DNA of 15,523 nucleotides from Paracoccaceae bacterium (GTDB lineage: Bacteria; Pseudomonadota; Alphaproteobacteria; Rhodobacterales; Rhodobacteraceae). Numbering within the stretch: position 1 is the stretch's first letter; every line of letters starts with the position of its first letter. Location of the stretch: the NCBI GenBank assembly GCA_016937725.1, contig JAFGVZ010000148.1:1-15523 (forward strand), read 5' to 3'. Position numbers and translations under genes: made by a program. Under the pieces are notes generated by a model that saw nothing but the letters and a program-made list of their open reading frames with translations, did no database searches and was not told where the DNA came from. Below, piece by piece: positions 13,682-15,523 of this stretch.

Positions 13682-15127
13682 CTAGCCTGCTGTCACGTCC
13701 CAACCAGAGACGGCCTTGACCTCTAGGAAATCCTCGATCCCCCAGATGCCACCCTCGCGCCCGTTGCCCGATTGCTTCATGCCGCCAAAGGGGGCACCCG
13801 CACCGCGCGATTTGCCGTTCATCTCTATCATGCCAGCGCGCAGGCGCTGCGCCATGCGGTTGCGGCGTGCACCATCCGAGCTTTGAACATAGTTCGTCAG
13901 GCCGTAAGGGGTATCATTGGCAAGCGCGATGGCCTGATCTTCGCTGTCGAAGGGCATAATGGACAAGACCGGACCGAAAATTTCCTCTCGGGCGATGGTC
14001 ATGTCGGGGGTCACATCGGCAAAGACCGTGGGGCGTGCGAAATAGCCACGGTTCGTGCCCTCTGGGCGGCCCAACCCACCGGCGACCAGCCGCGCGCCTT
14101 CGGCGATGCCGGTTTCGATCAGCGCTTGCACCTTGTCATATTGCGCCGCGCTGACCAACGGGCCGATATGGCGGCCCGGCAGGCTGGCAGGTCCGACCTG
14201 CGTGGCCTGCGCGATGGCGGTGGCTTGTTCCACTGCTTGATCGTAGACGCTGCGTTCCACCAGCATGCGGGTGGGTGCGTTGCACGATTGGCCTGTGTTC
14301 TGAAAACAATGCTGAACGCCGCGCTTGACGGCATTTTCATCCGCATCGGCGAAGATGATATTCGCGCCTTTGCCCCCCAATTCCAGATGCACGCGCTTCA
14401 GTGTTTCCGCAGCATTCTTGGATATGGCAATGCCTGCGCGGGTGGACCCTGTAAAACTGACCATGTCCACGTGGCTATGGCCGGAAAGCTGGGTGCCCAC
14501 CCCCGGCCCATCGCCATTCACCATGTTGAACACACCCGGCGGCAGGTCGGCTTCATGCATGATCTCGGCCCAGATATGGGCCGATAGCGGCGCGATTTCC
14601 GAGGGTTTCAAGACCATCGTGCATCCGGCCAGCAGCGCCGGGATAACCTTCAGCGTGATCTGGTTCATTGGCCAGTTCCAAGGCGTAATCAGCGCGCAGA
14701 CACCCACCGCTTCGCGGATGATGCGGGTGTCTGGGGCGTGGTCGCCCAAGGGCGCGCCGAATTCGATATGCTCAAAGGCGCGGATGAAGTTGCGAATGTG
14801 AAATTCGCCTGCGCCATATTGCGAGCCGCGCGCAAGGTCGATGGGCGCGCCCATTTCAAGGCTCATGGCTTGAGCCAGGGCGTCGGCCTTTTCCTGATAG
14901 AGCGCAAGGATGCGCTTGACCGCGTCCAGCCGCAACGTAGGGTCAGAGTACATCCAGCCGGGCAGGGCGTCTTTCGCTGCGGCCACGGCGGCGTCTGTAT
15001 CGGCCTGATCGCCTAACGAAATAACCGCACACACGTCTTCGGTTGAAGGGTCGATCACGTCCATATCGGTGCCAGCCTGCGGGTTTACCCATGCACCGCC
15101 GATGTAGAATTGCCGTTTGTCCTGCAT
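13682..15127 (-). CDS. NAD(P)-dependent aldehyde dehydrogenase family protein
   Basis: This 481-residue cytoplasmic enzyme oxidises an aldehyde to the acid. PWNWP is at 149-153 (Asn152 of the oxyanion hole) and FTGSTRAG at 225-232 in the cofactor fold. LELGGKGAN includes general-base Glu249, and GQSCNAPTR carries catalytic Cys282. EEIFGPV is at 381-387, and the C-terminal PFGGMKQSGNGREGG is at 446-460. The GQSCNAPTR variant resembles a branch including semialdehyde dehydrogenases such as CddD-like enzymes, but the substrate cannot be assigned. The frame is open to 15340, overlapping the peroxiredoxin gene; the ATG at 15127 with AGGAGG upstream is the sound start. Divergent from a peroxiredoxin and upstream of a MATE exporter, it could serve detoxification or catabolism. 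Confidence 0.95.
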   Translation of the reverse strand: MQDKRQFYIGGAWVNPQAGTDMDVIDPSTEDVCAVISLGDQADTDAAVAAAKDALPGWMYSDPTLRLDAVKRILALYQEKADALAQAMSLEMGAPIDLARGSQYGAGEFHIRNFIRAFEHIEFGAPLGDHAPDTRIIREAVGVCALITPWNWPMNQITLKVIPALLAGCTMVLKPSEIAPLSAHIWAEIMHEADLPPGVFNMVNGDGPGVGTQLSGHSHVDMVSFTGSTRAGIAISKNAAETLKRVHLELGGKGANIIFADADENAVKRGVQHCFQNTGQSCNAPTRMLVERSVYDQAVEQATAIAQATQVGPASLPGRHIGPLVSAAQYDKVQALIETGIAEGARLVAGGLGRPEGTNRGYFARPTVFADVTPDMTIAREEIFGPVLSIMPFDSEDQAIALANDTPYGLTNYVQSSDGARRNRMAQRLRAGMIEMNGKSRGAGAPFGGMKQSGNGREGGIWGIEDFLEVKAVSGWDVTAG

Positions 15128-15132
15128 CTGAT

Positions 15133-15138
15133 CCTCCT
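15133..15138 (-). promoter_or_regulatory. Consensus Shine-Dalgarno of the aldehyde dehydrogenase gene
   Basis: On the minus strand AGGAGG precedes the ATG at 15127 by 5 bases. This near-ideal site settles the start and argues against the 71-residue longer frame reaching 15340. Confidence 0.8.
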
Positions 15139-15192
15139 GTAGTTGCGGCACTTTCGCACTGCGCCGCGCGGCCTGCAAGGGTGGTCGAATTG

Positions 15193-15209
15193 TCGCATTT
15201 AAAATGCGA
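15193..15209. promoter_or_regulatory. Palindromic operator candidate in the aldehyde dehydrogenase / peroxiredoxin divergent region
   Basis: TCGCATTT and AAATGCGA are exact 8-base reverse complements around a single A (TCGCATTTAAAATGCGA), the form of a dimeric regulator site. It lies in the 154-bp gap between two divergent genes. On the plus strand, TTGTCG (15190-15195) and TTGAAT (15213-15218) are spaced by 17 bases and could be the -35/-10 of the peroxiredoxin gene, which would place the palindrome across the core promoter as for a repressor. The regulator is not identified, and the site does not look like a standard OxyR, Fur or IscR box. Confidence 0.5.
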
Positions 15210-15281
15210 TGTTTGAATGTGATATCTGGAATCGTTCTAAGGTGGCGCGCGCTTTGTGCGCCCATAGCAATCGGAGAGACC

Positions 15282-15523
15282 ATGACCCTGCGCATCAACG
15301 ACATCGTGCCGAACTTCACCGCGGACAGCACCGAAGGCATGTTGAACTTCCATGAGTGGATTGGCGACAGCTACGCCATCCTGTTTAGCCACCCGAAAGA
15401 TTTCACACCCGTCTGCACCACGGAATTCGGGGCCGCTGCGGCCATGGCGAGCGAATTCGCCAAGCGCAATTGCAAGATTGCAGGCGTGTCCATCGACCCG
15501 GTGTCCGAGCACCTGCAATGGAA
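15282..15523 (+). CDS. 1-Cys peroxiredoxin (Prx6-type, AhpC/TSA family), 5' part only
   Basis: The first 80 codons are present and the gene runs off the right edge. The thioredoxin-fold peroxidase start is clear: a DIVPNFTAD segment at 7-15, then HPKDFTPVCTTEFG at 37-50, with Cys45 in PVCTTE as peroxidatic cysteine. The spelling HPKDFTPVCTTE and the following DPVSEHLQW (about 72-80) are typical of the Prx6 group rather than AhpC or BCP. Such enzymes reduce hydrogen peroxide and organic hydroperoxides. GGAGAG is placed 6 bases before the ATG. It is divergent from the aldehyde dehydrogenase with a palindrome between, hinting at shared stress control. Whether a resolving cysteine exists cannot be seen. 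Confidence 0.93.
   Translation, partial: MTLRINDIVPNFTADSTEGMLNFHEWIGDSYAILFSHPKDFTPVCTTEFGAAAAMASEFAKRNCKIAGVSIDPVSEHLQW

Noticed and set aside
15128..15340. N-terminal extension of the aldehyde dehydrogenase to 15340
   Set aside because: It overlaps the peroxiredoxin gene in antisense, and a consensus ribosome binding site precedes the ATG at 15127.

Overview
The window looks like chromosomal core sequence from an alphaproteobacterium, most likely Rhodobacteraceae. The genus cannot be fixed by reading alone. Supporting signs are the high GC with G/C-ending codons, a DUF2794 protein, a Mic60 (mitofilin) homologue between hemD and a HemY-like TPR gene, and a CTTGCTCCAAATACTCC element with hairpin between two genes. 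Nothing suggests recent transfer: no integrase, transposase, phage gene, CRISPR array or base-composition break was seen. I found no new multi-gene defence or biosynthetic system; the most interesting material is membrane architecture and regulatory detail.

Layout, left to right: (1) frmA, glutathione-dependent formaldehyde dehydrogenase (minus strand), divergent from a DUF2794 gene (plus). (2) argD and argF (plus), two steps of ornithine and arginine synthesis, followed by the pseudokinase AMPylase selO (plus). (3) A tight minus-strand cluster, in transcription order tsaD, gpsA, yciI-like and EVE-domain gene, linked by an ATGA overlap, a 3-nt gap and a TGATG overlap. Its last gene converges on selO with a 4-nt overlap. 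(4) Divergent from tsaD, a plus-strand run hemD, Mic60 homologue, HemY-like TPR protein: heme synthesis beside inner-membrane shaping. (5) tRNA-Thr(CGT) with encoded CCA. (6) A minus-strand pair, an aldehyde dehydrogenase followed by a MATE transporter. (7) Divergent from the aldehyde dehydrogenase, a 1-Cys peroxiredoxin gene cut by the right edge. A near-perfect palindrome lies in that divergent promoter region.

Functionally the window mixes aldehyde and peroxide handling (frmA, aldehyde dehydrogenase, peroxiredoxin, possibly SelO), arginine synthesis, tRNA modification and supply (tsaD, tRNA-Thr), phospholipid precursor supply (gpsA) and heme plus membrane organisation (hemD, Mic60, HemY-like). 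Nearly all gene calls rest on recognisable family motifs. Regulatory calls (promoters, operators, leader peptide) are much weaker and are scored so.
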